A stretch of DNA of 64,000 nucleotides. Source: Microbacterium sp. 4R-513. GTDB taxonomy: Bacteria; Actinomycetota; Actinomycetes; Actinomycetales; Microbacteriaceae. Position numbers and translations under genes: made by a program. Shown piece after piece: positions 13,315 through 22,587 of this stretch (its first letter is position 1; each line of letters opens with the position of its first letter). The DNA is taken from NCBI RefSeq assembly GCF_011046485.1, contig NZ_CP049256.1:3100001-3164000 (forward strand), written 5' to 3'. Below the pieces are notes generated by a model, which was not told the DNA's origin, did not search any database, and saw only the letters and a program-made list of their open reading frames with translations.

Positions 13315-13644
13315 ATGAACAGCACACGCAACAACCGCAAGGTTCTCGCGGCGACCCTTCTGGTCGCCCTCGTCGGCTCGCTCGCCGCCTGCAACACGGC
13401 CGAGCGCACCGAGACCGTCAACCCCGTCGCGCACGGCGCGGGCGAACTGGCCGCTTACCTCCAGATCGAGGAGCAGATCCGGCTCGCTCGCACGTCGACC
13501 CACCGCGTGTCGGCGACGCAGGTCATCCTCGACGACATCGCGACCGAACGGGAGCGCCTCCGGCCGTCGTCGGCCACCCAAACCATCCAGGAAGACATCG
13601 CGAAGGAGCGCGACCGCCTGGCGGAGGAGCGCAGCGCCGCATGA
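13315..13644 (+). CDS. Small lipoprotein with two 17-residue repeats, probable SARP target
   Basis: 109 residues. A lipoprotein signal peptide (NRKVLAATLLVALVGS) ends in the lipobox LAAC with Cys26. The mature part holds two copies of SATQxIxxDIAxERxRL (residues 66-82 and 86-102), likely amphipathic helices. The ATG has no Shine-Dalgarno but sits 6 nt after a putative -10, consistent with leaderless translation. Family not recognised. Divergent from SARP-nSTAND paralogue 2, whose propeller is predicted to lie outside the membrane, so a sensor/ligand relation is possible but is only inference. Confidence 0.75.
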   Translation: MNSTRNNRKVLAATLLVALVGSLAACNTAERTETVNPVAHGAGELAAYLQIEEQIRLARTSTHRVSATQVILDDIATERERLRPSSATQTIQEDIAKERDRLAEERSAA

Positions 13645-13657
13645 CGCCGGGGATCGC

Positions 13658-14494
13658 TCAGCCGGCGAGGAAGGGCTCCATCCGGAAGTCATCGCCGTCG
13701 AGGATCGTGACGGTCGACTCCGGCACCTCGATGAAGGCTCCGGGGAGGTCGCTCAGCGGCTCCGACACGACGACGCGGCCCTTCGCCCCGAGGCGATTGA
13801 GCCTCTCGAGGTCGGGGTACATCTCGCGCAGAGTCGCCACGTCGACCGAATGGAAGAGGGTGCGCGAGCGGTGGGCGGTCGAGTACCGGAACGCCCAGAG
13901 CGTCCGGCCGTCGCTGACGGCGAACGTGCCCTGCACGGGATCCGGGATGCCGAGCTCCGCACCGACCTCTTCGACCCGTCGTACCGCCCGGCCGAGGCCC
14001 CTCACGGGATCCTGCTCGAGGCCGTGCGTGATCGCGAGATGGAAGAGGACCTCCGAGTCGGTCGTGCCGCGGACCAGCGGGAAGAGCTCGGGGTCGATCT
14101 CCAGCATGAGGTCGCGCCGCATGCGGGCGAAGTGCGCGAGCCCGCCGTTGTGCATGAAGAGCCAGCGTCCGTGGCGGAAGGGGTGGCAGTTCGTCTGCTG
14201 GATCGGCGGCCCGGCCGCCGCGCGGACATGGGCGAAGAAGAGCGGGCTCTCGACGGCCCCCGCGATCTCGCGCAGGTTCTCGTCGTGCCACGCCGGCTCG
14301 ATGCTGTGGAAGGTCGCGGGCGGCGCGTCGGGCGCAGCATCCTTCGGGTACCACCCGAATCCGAAGCCGTCGCCGTTCACGGTCTCGAACCCGAGCGGCG
14401 AATCGAGGGCCTGGGCGACGAGCGAATGTCGGGTCTCGAGGATCAGCTTCGACGGCTGGATGGCCTCACCCGCGTACGCCAGCCAACGACACAT
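13658..14494 (-). CDS. Class II glutamine amidotransferase (EgtC/YafJ-like)
   Basis: 278 residues beginning MCRWLAYAG, where Cys2 becomes the N-terminal nucleophile of an Ntn glutaminase. The HNGGLAHF segment and the DTEVLFH-like 'TDSEVLFHL' region are typical of the stand-alone YafJ/EgtC family. EgtC hydrolyses gamma-glutamyl intermediates in ergothioneine synthesis, but no other egt gene is nearby, so the substrate is undetermined. Converges with the lipoprotein gene. Confidence 0.87.
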   Translation of the reverse strand: MCRWLAYAGEAIQPSKLILETRHSLVAQALDSPLGFETVNGDGFGFGWYPKDAAPDAPPATFHSIEPAWHDENLREIAGAVESPLFFAHVRAAAGPPIQQTNCHPFRHGRWLFMHNGGLAHFARMRRDLMLEIDPELFPLVRGTTDSEVLFHLAITHGLEQDPVRGLGRAVRRVEEVGAELGIPDPVQGTFAVSDGRTLWAFRYSTAHRSRTLFHSVDVATLREMYPDLERLNRLGAKGRVVVSEPLSDLPGAFIEVPESTVTILDGDDFRMEPFLAG

Positions 14495-14592
14495 ACGACA
14501 CCCCCTGCCGGCGCCGGCGTCGGCGCCTCTGGTGCCGAGGGTAGCGGTGCGGCCGGACGGCGGGGCGACGCGCCGCGGCTACGCTGGATCGC

Positions 14593-15135
14593 GTGACTGC
14601 CGGACGCGACGACGACGCCCTCACGTGGGACGGTGACGACGACCCCACGCTCGACGTCGGGGCCACGCGGGACGACGAGATCGAGACGGATGCCGCGTCC
14701 TCATTGCCGGTGACCGGAACCTCTCTGCCCGCCGGGTACCGCGCGGTGGGGAAGGGGAGCGAGAGCCTGGCACCTGCGGCGGGGGAGCGCGACGAGGCGA
14801 CGAGCGTCATAACCAGCGATGACATGGATGCCGAGCCCCGCGCGATGGGCAATGCGGCGCTCATCGGCATCGGGATCTTCGCCGGCGTCTATCTGCTGCT
14901 CACGCTCGGCTGGCTCCTCGGCGCCGCCCGACTGCAGCTCGTCGCGCAGCTGTTCCTCGAGCCGATCGCCTTCCAGATCACGCTGTGGCTCGCTGTCCTC
15001 GCGCTACCCCTGTGGTTTGCGACGGTGTTCTGGCTGACGAGGGGCGGCCGCGCCTGGCTGCGGTTCACCCTCCTCGCGGCCGGCGCGGTCCTCCTCATTC
15101 CGTGGCCCTTCGTCCTGGCGGGAGCGTTCCTGTGA
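14593..15135 (+). CDS. Membrane protein with long acidic cytoplasmic tail
   Basis: 180 residues. About 85 hydrophilic, Asp-rich N-terminal residues precede three hydrophobic helices (about residues 88-107, 120-142, 155-178). TACGCT lies 7 nt before the GTG, so the mRNA is probably leaderless. Its stop overlaps the GTG of the next gene by 4 bp, making a two-gene membrane-protein operon. Not recognised. Confidence 0.75.
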   Translation: MTAGRDDDALTWDGDDDPTLDVGATRDDEIETDAASSLPVTGTSLPAGYRAVGKGSESLAPAAGERDEATSVITSDDMDAEPRAMGNAALIGIGIFAGVYLLLTLGWLLGAARLQLVAQLFLEPIAFQITLWLAVLALPLWFATVFWLTRGGRAWLRFTLLAAGAVLLIPWPFVLAGAFL

Positions 15136-15476
15136 GCACTGTGGAGTCCACGCGCCGACCGATCCTTCCGGTCTGGCTCATCGCGACGATCGCCGGGGTC
15201 TTCCTCCTGCTCTACGCCTATGTCGTCTGGTCGGCGGTGGCGTTCCTCGTCCAGCAGGCGAGCGGCGTCGAGGGTCTGAGCGGCTACGGCTGGTTCGTGC
15301 TGCTGCTTCCGATCGTCTTCCCGCTCGTCGTGTTCGCGGCGGCTTTCGCGATCGGATGGCGACGCAATGCCGGCCAGTTCGCGCTGGTCCTGCTCACGGG
15401 CCTCGGCCTGGTCGCCGCCTTCTGGCTCAACATCTTCGCCTACGCCGCGGCTTCCACCGCGCTCTACGGCGGCTGA
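15132..15476 (+). CDS. Small membrane protein
   Basis: 114 residues with three predicted transmembrane helices (LPVWLIATIAGVFLLLYAY near the N-terminus, WFVLLLPIVFPLVVFAAAF, and FALVLLTGLGLVAAFWL). The GTG overlaps the preceding stop (GTGA), indicating translational coupling to the 180-aa membrane protein. No family recognised. Confidence 0.75.
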   Translation: MSTVESTRRPILPVWLIATIAGVFLLLYAYVVWSAVAFLVQQASGVEGLSGYGWFVLLLPIVFPLVVFAAAFAIGWRRNAGQFALVLLTGLGLVAAFWLNIFAYAAASTALYGG

Positions 15477-15606
15477 GGCGGCCGACGTCACACGGTCGGT
15501 GGCTCTCGTGCGGTCACGGTAGGCTGACACAGCCGGCCCCGACGACGTGCGGCGCGGCATCCCCACCGCCTCTGCCGTCGTGCACCCGCTCCGAAGGTCT
15601 TCCGCT

Positions 15607-17211
15607 GTGTCCAAGCCCGTCGTCCTGATCGCCGAAGAACTCTCACCCGCCACGATCGACGCCCTCGGCCCCGACTTCGACGTGCGCAACGTCGACGGAA
15701 CCGATCGTCCCGCCCTGCTCGCCGCTCTCGCGGACGCGCACGCCGTGCTCATCCGCTCGGCGACGAAGATCGACGCCGAGGCCATCGCGGCCGCTCCGGC
15801 GCTGAAGGTCGTCGCTCGCGCCGGAGTCGGCCTCGACAACGTCGACATCAAGTCGGCCACGTCGGCGGGCGTCATGGTCGTGAACGCCCCGACGTCGAAC
15901 ATCATCTCGGCCGCGGAGCTCACGGTCGGCCACATCCTGAGCCTCGCGCGACACATCCCCGCCGCTCACGCCTCGCTCGCGGCCGGCCAGTGGAAGCGCA
16001 GCTCGTTCACCGGCACAGAGCTCTTCGAGAAGACCGTCGGAATCTTCGGCCTCGGCCGCATCGGCGCTCTCGTCGCCGAGCGTCTCAAGGCCTTCGGCGT
16101 GCGTGTCGTCGGCTACGACCCCTACGTCACCCCGACGCGCGCGCAGCAGCTCGGCATCGAGCTCCTGTCTTTCGACGACGTGCTCGCGCAGAGCGACTTC
16201 GTCACCGTGCACATGCCGAAGACCCCCGAGACGACCGGCATGATCGGCGAGGCGCAGCTCAAGCTGATGAAGCCGACCGCCTACGTCGTGAACGTCGCCC
16301 GCGGCGGGCTCATCGACGAGGAGGCGCTCTTCTCGGCCCTCACGACCGGCGAGATCGCCGGTGCGGGCCTCGACGTCTTCACCAGTGAGCCGCCGAAGCC
16401 CGACACCGCCGCCGCGCGGCTCGCGGGCCTTCCCAACGTCGTCGTCACGCCGCACCTCGGGGCCAGCACCGACGAGGCGCAGGAGAAGGCGGGCGTCTCG
16501 GTCGCACGGTCGGTCAAGCTCGCGCTCGAGGGCGACCTCGTGCCCGACGCCGTCAACGTGGCGGGCGGTGTCATCGACCCGTTCGTTCGTCCCGGCATCG
16601 CGCTCGTCGAGATGCTCGGCCAGTTCTTCACCGGGTTGGCGCATTCGGCGCTCACGAGCCTCGACATCGAGGTGCGCGGCGAGCTCGCGGCCTACGACGT
16701 CAGCGTCTACCGGCTCGCGGCGCTCAAGGGCATCTTCACGAACATCGTGAGCGAGAACGTCTCGTACGTGAACGCACCTCTGTTCGCCGAGCAGCGCGGC
16801 ATCGAGACGCGACTCATCGTCGAGGCCGAGAGCCCGCTCTACCGCAACATCACGATCCTCCGCGGGACGCTCGCCGACGGCTCGACCCTCGAGGTCGAGG
16901 GCACGCTCGCCGGCACCCGCATGGTGCCGAAGGTCGTCGGCATCAACGGCTACGAGATCGAGGTGCCGTTCGAGCGCCACCACATCGTCATGCGGTACGC
17001 CGACCGCCCCGGCATCGTCGCGATCTACGGCAAGGAGCTCGGCGACGCCGACATCAACATCGCCGGTCTGCAGGTCGCGCACCCAGACTCGAGCGGCCGG
17101 GCCCTCTCGGTGCTGACGGTCGACTCGCCGGTGCCCGACGAGATCCTCGACGAGATGCGCAAGGCGACGGGCGCCGACCTCTTCCGGCAGATCGAGATCG
17201 CCGAGGTCTGA
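15607..17211 (+). CDS. serA: D-3-phosphoglycerate dehydrogenase
   Basis: Oxidises 3-phosphoglycerate to 3-phosphohydroxypyruvate, the first step of serine synthesis. 534 residues, the long actinobacterial form: catalytic and NAD domains (GLGRIGALVAERLKAFG around residue 150; VARGGLIDEEAL; HLGAST with the catalytic His), an intervening ASB domain, and a C-terminal ACT domain (MRYADRPGIVAIYGKEL) for serine feedback. The GTG at 15607 fits the usual SKPVVLIAE start; a possible -10 TAGGCT lies at 15520. A perfect hairpin terminator follows. Confidence 0.96.
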   Translation: MSKPVVLIAEELSPATIDALGPDFDVRNVDGTDRPALLAALADAHAVLIRSATKIDAEAIAAAPALKVVARAGVGLDNVDIKSATSAGVMVVNAPTSNIISAAELTVGHILSLARHIPAAHASLAAGQWKRSSFTGTELFEKTVGIFGLGRIGALVAERLKAFGVRVVGYDPYVTPTRAQQLGIELLSFDDVLAQSDFVTVHMPKTPETTGMIGEAQLKLMKPTAYVVNVARGGLIDEEALFSALTTGEIAGAGLDVFTSEPPKPDTAAARLAGLPNVVVTPHLGASTDEAQEKAGVSVARSVKLALEGDLVPDAVNVAGGVIDPFVRPGIALVEMLGQFFTGLAHSALTSLDIEVRGELAAYDVSVYRLAALKGIFTNIVSENVSYVNAPLFAEQRGIETRLIVEAESPLYRNITILRGTLADGSTLEVEGTLAGTRMVPKVVGINGYEIEVPFERHHIVMRYADRPGIVAIYGKELGDADINIAGLQVAHPDSSGRALSVLTVDSPVPDEILDEMRKATGADLFRQIEIAEV

Positions 17212-17220
17212 CGCGTCGGA

Positions 17221-17252
17221 CGGTTGGATGCCTCGGCCGAGGCATCCAACCG
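17221..17252. terminator. Perfect 32-nt palindromic terminator (GGATGCC type)
   Basis: The 16-bp arms CGGTTGGATGCCTCGG and its exact complement abut directly. Situated between convergent serA and the tetR-like gene, it can serve both directions. No T tract follows. Confidence 0.8.
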
Positions 17253-17284
17253 GTCACCGTCCTGCAGCTCACCCACGCCGTGTC

Positions 17285-17831
17285 TCAGCCGCGCGCGGCG
17301 CGCTCGACGAGGTCGACGAGCGCGTCCATCGCGCTGCCGCGGGGGACCGGCCCGGGGATCGCGCCGCCCGACAGGGCGTTGTTGAAGTAGAGCCCGTCGC
17401 TCACGAGCATCACGAGATCCAGGGCGGTCTCGTCCTTCGTCCTCGTCGCGCAGCGCGTCGGCCCAGAGGTCGCGGATGCCACGGAGCGCCTCGGCTGCGG
17501 CGGGGCTGCCGCCCTGGGCGAGACGTGAAACGGCGAGCACCGCGCGATCCAGCGGGTCGTTCTCCATCGCCGACGACCGCAGGAAGTAGGCGATCGGCCC
17601 CTCTGGCGCAGCGGCCATCGCCGCGACATCCGCGTCGACCAGCTCGTGAAGCCGTGCGACCACGGCCTCCTCGAGAGCCTCCTTGGTGCCGAAGTGGTAC
17701 AGCAGGCCGCCCTTGGAAACCCCGGCGGCCTTGGCGGTGGCATCCATCGTGGCCGCGCGCTCACCCTCTTCGACGAGGATCCGCTCGAAGGCATCGAGCA
17801 CCTTCTCGCGGGCCAGGGGAGGGCGACTCAT
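17285..17831 (-). pseudogene. TetR-family regulator, frameshifted
   Basis: The N-terminal helix-turn-helix is intact (MDATAKAAGVSKGGLLYHFGTKEAL, quoted in part), and the effector domain runs to ALRDEDE. The frame then changes: the natural end DETALDLVMLVSDGLYFNN...VERAARG lies in another frame after one extra base near 17431-17446, in a GAC/GAG-rich stretch. The total length equals 182 codons plus one base, so a single indel explains it. It is divergent from an efflux pump with a palindromic operator between them, so it would be the local repressor if functional. Sequencing error cannot be excluded. Confidence 0.8.
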
Positions 17832-17871
17832 GGGCTCGATCGTATCGACACCGCCGCCTGACGCCTGATAC

Positions 17872-17891
17872 TATACCGGCTGGACGGTATA
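17872..17891. promoter_or_regulatory. TetR operator upstream of the efflux gene
   Basis: TATACCG-N6-CGGTATA is a perfect inverted repeat ending 3 bp before the transporter ATG (17895). It overlaps any -10 (TATACC/GATACT) and the probable transcription start. The position is ideal for repression by the divergent TetR. Confidence 0.75.
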
Positions 17892-17894
17892 CAA

Positions 17895-19445
17895 ATGATG
17901 ACTCTCACGCAGGAACTCCGCATCGCCGACGAGCGAGCCGAGGGCGTCGGCTGGCGCGGCTGGGCGGCGCTCGTCGTTCTCATGCTGCCCGTGCTGCTGG
18001 TCTCGGTCGACAACACGGTGCTGAGCTTCGCACTCCCGCAGATCGCGCTCGACCTGGAACCGTCCGGCACGGAGCAGCTGTGGATCATCGACGCGTACCC
18101 GCTCGTGCTCGCGAGCCTGCTCGTCACGATGGGCACGCTCGGCGACCGCTTCGGACGTCGACGAATGCTGCTCATCGGCGCGACCGGCTTCGCCCTGGTC
18201 TCGGGACTCGCCGCCTTCGCCCCGACCGCCGCGTGGCTCATCGCCGCGCGCGCCGCGATGGGCGTCTTCGGCGCGATGCTCATGCCCTCGACGCTGTCAC
18301 TGCTGCGCAGCATCTTCACGGACCGCGATCAGCGCCGCCTGGCGATCGCCATCTGGGCGTCGATGTTCTCTGCGGGCTCCGCCCTCGGGCCGATCGTCGG
18401 CGGGTTCCTTCTCGCTCACTTCGCGTGGGGCTCGGTCTTCCTGATGGCCGTGCCCGTCCTCGTGCCGCTTCTCGTCCTCGCGCCGATCCTCGTTCCCGAG
18501 AGCCGCGACCCCAGGCCCGGACGCATCGATCCGGTGAGCATCGCGCTGTCGCTGGGCACCATGGTGCCCATCGTCTACGGCATCAAGGAGGTCGCCGTCC
18601 ACGGGATCAGCCCGACGGTCGTCGTGCTCTTCCTCGTCGGCGTCGGCTTCGGCATCCTGTTCGTCCGTCGACAGCTGCGGGCCGAGACGCCGATGCTCGA
18701 CATGCGGCTCTTCCGCCGTGCGACCTTCACGGGAGCGCTGCTCGTCAACCTCCTCAGCGTGGTCGCGCTCGTCGGCTTCCTGTTCTTCGTCGCGCAGCAT
18801 CTGCAGCTCATCGTCGGCCTGTCGCCGATGGAGGCGGGCTTCGCCCTCGTGCCGGGGCTCGCCGCCATGATCGTCGCGGGACTCGTCGTGGTGCCGATCT
18901 CGAAGCGCTTCTCGCCCCGCGTGGTGGTGCCCGGCGCCCTCTTGCTGTCGATCGGCGGATACGTGACGATCGCCCTCGTCGCAGGCAGCGACTCCCTGGT
19001 CGCCATCGTCGCGGCCTTCGTCGCGCTCGGCATCGGCATTGGCATGGCCGAGACCGTCTCGAACGAGCTCATCCTCTCGAGCGCGCCGCCCGAGAAGGCC
19101 GGTGCCGCCAGTGCGGTGTCCGAGACGGCGTACGAACTCGGCGCCGTCCTCGGCACCGCCGTACTCGGCGGCCTGCTCACCGCCCTGTACCGGACGGGAC
19201 TCGTCCTTCCGCCGGAGCTCAGTGCCGATGCCGCCGACGCCGCGCGCGAGACCCTCGCCGGGGCCATGCACACGGCGGACACACTGGGCGGCTCCGTCGG
19301 TCAGGCGGTTCGGGATGCCGCGTCCCACGCGTTCGATGCGGGCGTCACCGTGACGGCGCTGATCGGGGCCGCGCTCGTGGCCGTGGCCGCGATCGTCGCG
19401 GCCACTACTCTGGAGAGGTCCCGCACCGCGCCACCGGAGCACTGA
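17895..19445 (+). CDS. MFS multidrug efflux transporter, DHA2 (14-TM) type
   Basis: 516 residues with about 14 transmembrane helices and the QacA/SmvA-like motifs [10 protein letters not shown] (helix 1) and [13 protein letters not shown] (loop 2-3), plus an antiporter motif C-like [10 protein letters not shown]. Proton-driven drug/H+ antiport at the inner membrane is inferred from family. The ATG has no Shine-Dalgarno and lies 3 bp after the palindromic operator, so the message is probably leaderless and controlled by the adjacent TetR gene. Confidence 0.9.
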   Translation: MMTLTQELRIADERAEGVGWRGWAALVVLMLPVLLVSVDNTVLSFALPQIALDLEPSGTEQLWIIDAYPLVLASLLVTMGTLGDRFGRRRMLLIGATGFALVSGLAAFAPTAAWLIAARAAMGVFGAMLMPSTLSLLRSIFTDRDQRRLAIAIWASMFSAGSALGPIVGGFLLAHFAWGSVFLMAVPVLVPLLVLAPILVPESRDPRPGRIDPVSIALSLGTMVPIVYGIKEVAVHGISPTVVVLFLVGVGFGILFVRRQLRAETPMLDMRLFRRATFTGALLVNLLSVVALVGFLFFVAQHLQLIVGLSPMEAGFALVPGLAAMIVAGLVVVPISKRFSPRVVVPGALLLSIGGYVTIALVAGSDSLVAIVAAFVALGIGIGMAETVSNELILSSAPPEKAGAASAVSETAYELGAVLGTAVLGGLLTALYRTGLVLPPELSADAADAARETLAGAMHTADTLGGSVGQAVRDAASHAFDAGVTVTALIGAALVAVAAIVAATTLERSRTAPPEH

Positions 19446-19485
19446 TCCGCAGGAGTCCGCGGCGCATCCCCACGCAAGGAGAGCA

Positions 19486-20538
19486 ATGTCGCGTGTCGTG
19501 AAGCTCGCCGTCATCCCGGGTGACGGCATCGGTCCCGAGGTCATCGCCGAGGCGGAGAAGGTGCTGGACGCCGCCACTGCGGGCAGCGGCATCCAGTTCG
19601 ACAAGACCCGCTTCGCGCTGGGGGCCGCACGCTTCCTCGACACGGGCGACACGCTGACGGATGCCGACCTCGACTCCATCAAGGGTCACGATGCGATCCT
19701 GCTCGGCGCCGTCGGGGGAGTGCCCGGCGACCCGCGACTGAAGGACGCGAACATCGAACGCGGACTGCTGCTAAAGCTGCGGTTCGAGCTCGACCACTAC
19801 GTCAACCTGCGGCCATCGAAGCTGTACCCCGGTGCACCCGGTCCGCTCGCCGAGCCCGGCGACATCGACTTCGTCGTCGTCCGCGAGGGAACGGAAGGGC
19901 CGTACGTCGGCAACGGCGGTTCGATCCGGCGCGGCACACCGCACGAGGTGGCGAACGAGACGTCCGTCAACACCGCCTTCGGCGTCGAGCGCGTCGTGCG
20001 GTACGCCTTCGAGCTCGCCGAGCGACGTCGCAAGAAGCTGACTCTCGTGCACAAGACGAACGTCCTCGTGCACGCGGGCGGCATCTGGAAGCGCGTCGTC
20101 GACGAGGTGGCGAAGGAGCATCCCGAAGTCGCCGTAGACTACATCCACGTCGATGCGGCCACGATCTACCTGGTCACGAACCCCGGTCGATTCGACGTGA
20201 TCGTCACCGACAACCTCTTCGGCGACATCCTGACTGACCTGGCCGGCGCCGTCACCGGTGGCATCGGCCTCGCCGCTTCGGGCAACATCAACCCCGACGG
20301 CGCTTTCCCCTCGATGTTCGAGCCCGTGCACGGATCGGCGCCCGACATCGCAGGACAGCAGAAGGCCGATCCCACGGCCGCGATCCTGTCCATCGCCCTC
20401 CTGCTCGACCATCTCGGGCTGCGGGACGAAGCCGACCGCGTGACCCGCGCGGTCGAGGACGACATCGCCTCCCGCGGCGCTGCGGCCCGCACCACCGCGC
20501 AGATCGGCGACGCCATCGCCGCGCGGCTCCAGGCGTAA
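19486..20538 (+). CDS. leuB: 3-isopropylmalate dehydrogenase
   Basis: NAD-dependent oxidative decarboxylation of 3-isopropylmalate in leucine synthesis. 350 residues; [11 protein letters not shown] at the N-terminus, substrate-binding arginines, and the Mg/NAD region [14 protein letters not shown]...[15 protein letters not shown] lies just upstream of the ATG. ilvE follows 51 bp later, so leucine synthesis genes are grouped here. Confidence 0.97.
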   Translation: MSRVVKLAVIPGDGIGPEVIAEAEKVLDAATAGSGIQFDKTRFALGAARFLDTGDTLTDADLDSIKGHDAILLGAVGGVPGDPRLKDANIERGLLLKLRFELDHYVNLRPSKLYPGAPGPLAEPGDIDFVVVREGTEGPYVGNGGSIRRGTPHEVANETSVNTAFGVERVVRYAFELAERRRKKLTLVHKTNVLVHAGGIWKRVVDEVAKEHPEVAVDYIHVDAATIYLVTNPGRFDVIVTDNLFGDILTDLAGAVTGGIGLAASGNINPDGAFPSMFEPVHGSAPDIAGQQKADPTAAILSIALLLDHLGLRDEADRVTRAVEDDIASRGAAARTTAQIGDAIAARLQA

Positions 20539-20589
20539 CCTGGAAGCCGCGCCGACGTCGCCGCACCAGACTCAGAGCCAGGACACGAC

Positions 20590-21696
20590 ATGACCCTCAT
20601 CGATTCAGATCCCGACACCGGACTCGCCCCCCTCGAGTTCGCCGTCACGAAGAACCTCGCTGCCAGGACGACCGCCGAGCGCGACCGGATCCTCGAGAAC
20701 CCCGGCTTCGGCACGAGCTTCACCGACCACATGGTCGACATCTGCTGGTCGGTGAACGGCGGCTGGCACCGTCCGCGCGTCTCGCCCTACGGCCCGATCA
20801 CGCTCGACCCGGCTGCGGCGGTGCTGCACTACGGGCAGGAGATCTTCGAGGGCATCAAGGCCTATCGGCACGCCGACGGCTCGATCCACACCTTCCGCCC
20901 GGACCAGAACGCCCGTCGCCTCCAGCGTTCGGCGCGACGGCTCGCACTGCCCGAACTGCCCGCCCCGTACTTCATCCAGTCGCTCCGAGAGCTGATCGCG
21001 GTCGACGGAGCGTGGGTGCCGTCGGGCGAGGACCAGAGCCTGTACCTGCGGCCGTTCATGTTCGCCAAAGAGGCGTTCCTCGGTGTGCGTCCCGCGCACA
21101 AGGTCGCCTATTACCTCATCGCATCGCCGGCGGGAGCCTACTTCAAGGGCGGCGCGAAGCCGGTCTCGATCTGGCTCAGCGAGGACTACGCGCGGGCCGG
21201 CAAGGGCGGCACCGGAGCGGCGAAGACGGGCGGCAACTACGCCGCCAGCCTGCTGCCGCAGTCCGAGGCCTACGAGAACGAGTGCGACCAGGTCGTGTTC
21301 CTCGACCAGGACCGCAACGTCGAAGAGCTGGGCGGCATGAACATCGTCTTCGTCTACAAGGACGGCACGATCGTCACGCCGCAGTCCGACTCGATCCTCG
21401 AGGGCATCACCCGCGACTCGATCCTCCAGCTGGCGATCGACCGCGGACACAAGGTGGAAGGCCGCGCCGTCTCGTTCGACGAGTGGCGGCAGGGGGTCGC
21501 CTCGGGCGACATCGTCGAGGTGTTCGCGTGCGGCACGGCCGCCGTCGTCACCCCGATCGGTCTCCTCAAGGGCAAGGACTTCCTCGACGAGCAGCCCTCG
21601 GGCACGCTCGCCCTGTCGCTTCGCGAGGAGCTCACCGACATCCAGTACGGTCGCCGCGAAGACAAGCACGGCTGGCTGCTGCGCCTCGACGCCTGA
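20590..21696 (+). CDS. ilvE: Branched-chain amino acid aminotransferase
   Basis: Class IV PLP-dependent transaminase making Leu, Ile and Val from their 2-oxo acids. 368 residues; EIFEGIKAYRHADGS, the catalytic Lys in AAKTGGNYAAS, and the phosphate-binding EGITRDSI segment of BCAT group II. Directly downstream of leuB, followed by a strong terminator. Confidence 0.97.
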   Translation: MTLIDSDPDTGLAPLEFAVTKNLAARTTAERDRILENPGFGTSFTDHMVDICWSVNGGWHRPRVSPYGPITLDPAAAVLHYGQEIFEGIKAYRHADGSIHTFRPDQNARRLQRSARRLALPELPAPYFIQSLRELIAVDGAWVPSGEDQSLYLRPFMFAKEAFLGVRPAHKVAYYLIASPAGAYFKGGAKPVSIWLSEDYARAGKGGTGAAKTGGNYAASLLPQSEAYENECDQVVFLDQDRNVEELGGMNIVFVYKDGTIVTPQSDSILEGITRDSILQLAIDRGHKVEGRAVSFDEWRQGVASGDIVEVFACGTAAVVTPIGLLKGKDFLDEQPSGTLALSLREELTDIQYGRREDKHGWLLRLDA

Positions 21697-21706
21697 CATC
21701 GGCTCG

Positions 21707-21738
21707 GGAGGGACGGATGCCGCGGCATCCGTCCCTCC
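21707..21738. terminator. Terminator after ilvE (GGATGCC type)
   Basis: Perfect 15-bp arms (GGAGGGACGGATGCC and complement) around GC, followed by TCGTCTC. Ends the leuB-ilvE unit. Confidence 0.85.
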
Positions 21739-21753
21739 TCGTCTCCGGCCGCC

Positions 21754-21794
21754 CCCGGTCGTTGAGCGGGCGGAGCGAGACGAAACGTCCCGGG
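21754..21794 (+). repeat. Dispersed intergenic repeat (GTTGAGCG-GCGGAGCGAGACGAAACG)
   Basis: The stretch CGTTGAGCGGGCGGAGCGAGACGAAACG resembles a repeat that I recall as common between genes of Microbacterium and relatives. Only one copy is in this window, so the call rests on recognition, not on internal repetition. It ends just before the -10 of the next gene. Confidence 0.45.
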
Positions 21795-21814
21795 CGCTGA
21801 GTAGGCTCGAGGGC

Positions 21815-22582
21815 GTGAGAATCGCCCGCTTCAGCCACCAGGACGCCATCAGGTACGGAATCGTCGACGAGGGCGAGCTCGTCGTCCTTTCGGGAGACCC
21901 CATGTTCGCGGGCTTCGACACGACGGGGGAGCGCGTCCCGTTGCGCGATGTCGCCCTGCTCGCGCCGGTGATCCCGCGTTCCAAGGTGGTGTGCGTCGGC
22001 CGCAACTACCGCGATCACGCGGCCGAGATGGGCAACGACGTTCCGACCGCGCCGATGCTCTTCTTCAAGCCCAACACCGCCGTCGTCGGACCGGGTGATG
22101 CCGTAACCCTCCCCGGCCACTCGGACTTCATCAGCTTCGAGGGCGAGCTCGCCGCCGTGATCGGCCGCATCGCGAAGAACGTGTCGGCCGCCGACGCCCT
22201 CGACTACGTCTTCGGCTACACGATCGGGAACGACCTGACCGCCCGCGACTGGCAGAAGTCCGATGGCCAGTGGGCTCGCGCGAAGGGGTTCGACACCTCG
22301 TGCCCGCTCGGTCCGGCGATCGAGACCGAGTTCGATGTCGAGGGCGACGCCGTCATCACGACGCGCCTCAACGGCGAAGTCCGGCAGCAGGGGCCGATCA
22401 GCGACATGATCTTCTCGCTCGCCGAGATCATCGAGTACGCGTCGGCTGCCTTCACGCTGCTTCCCGGTGATGTGATCCTGACCGGCACCCCGGCCGGCGT
22501 CGGGCAGATCGTCGCAGGCGACACGGTCGAGGTCGAGATCACCGGCCTCGGCACACTCCGCAACACCGCTCGCGCGGCCTGA
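21815..22582 (+). CDS. Fumarylacetoacetate hydrolase-family protein
   Basis: 255 residues of the FAH/acylpyruvase family, hydrolysing a C-C bond in acylpyruvate-like substrates. Seen: VVCVGRNYRDHAAEMG, the metal-binding acidic residues in FISFEGELA, and GNDLTARDWQ. The GTG start lies 7 nt after TAGGCT, a probable leaderless promoter. An MFS transporter starts 5 bp after its stop, suggesting uptake plus hydrolysis of the same unknown compound. Confidence 0.88.
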   Translation: MRIARFSHQDAIRYGIVDEGELVVLSGDPMFAGFDTTGERVPLRDVALLAPVIPRSKVVCVGRNYRDHAAEMGNDVPTAPMLFFKPNTAVVGPGDAVTLPGHSDFISFEGELAAVIGRIAKNVSAADALDYVFGYTIGNDLTARDWQKSDGQWARAKGFDTSCPLGPAIETEFDVEGDAVITTRLNGEVRQQGPISDMIFSLAEIIEYASAAFTLLPGDVILTGTPAGVGQIVAGDTVEVEITGLGTLRNTARAA

Positions 22583-22587
22583 CGGCC

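Noticed and set aside
10443..14636. Very long open frame on the plus strand across the SARP paralogue 2 and amidotransferase genes
   Set aside because: It is antisense to two well-supported genes; its translation is low-complexity Arg/Gly/Pro/Ala text with no domain. Long antisense frames are expected at this GC content.
17866..17871. A further TGATAC box upstream of the efflux pump
   Set aside because: No CTCYTC element at 16 nt on the matching strand; it is part of the TetR operator/promoter region instead.
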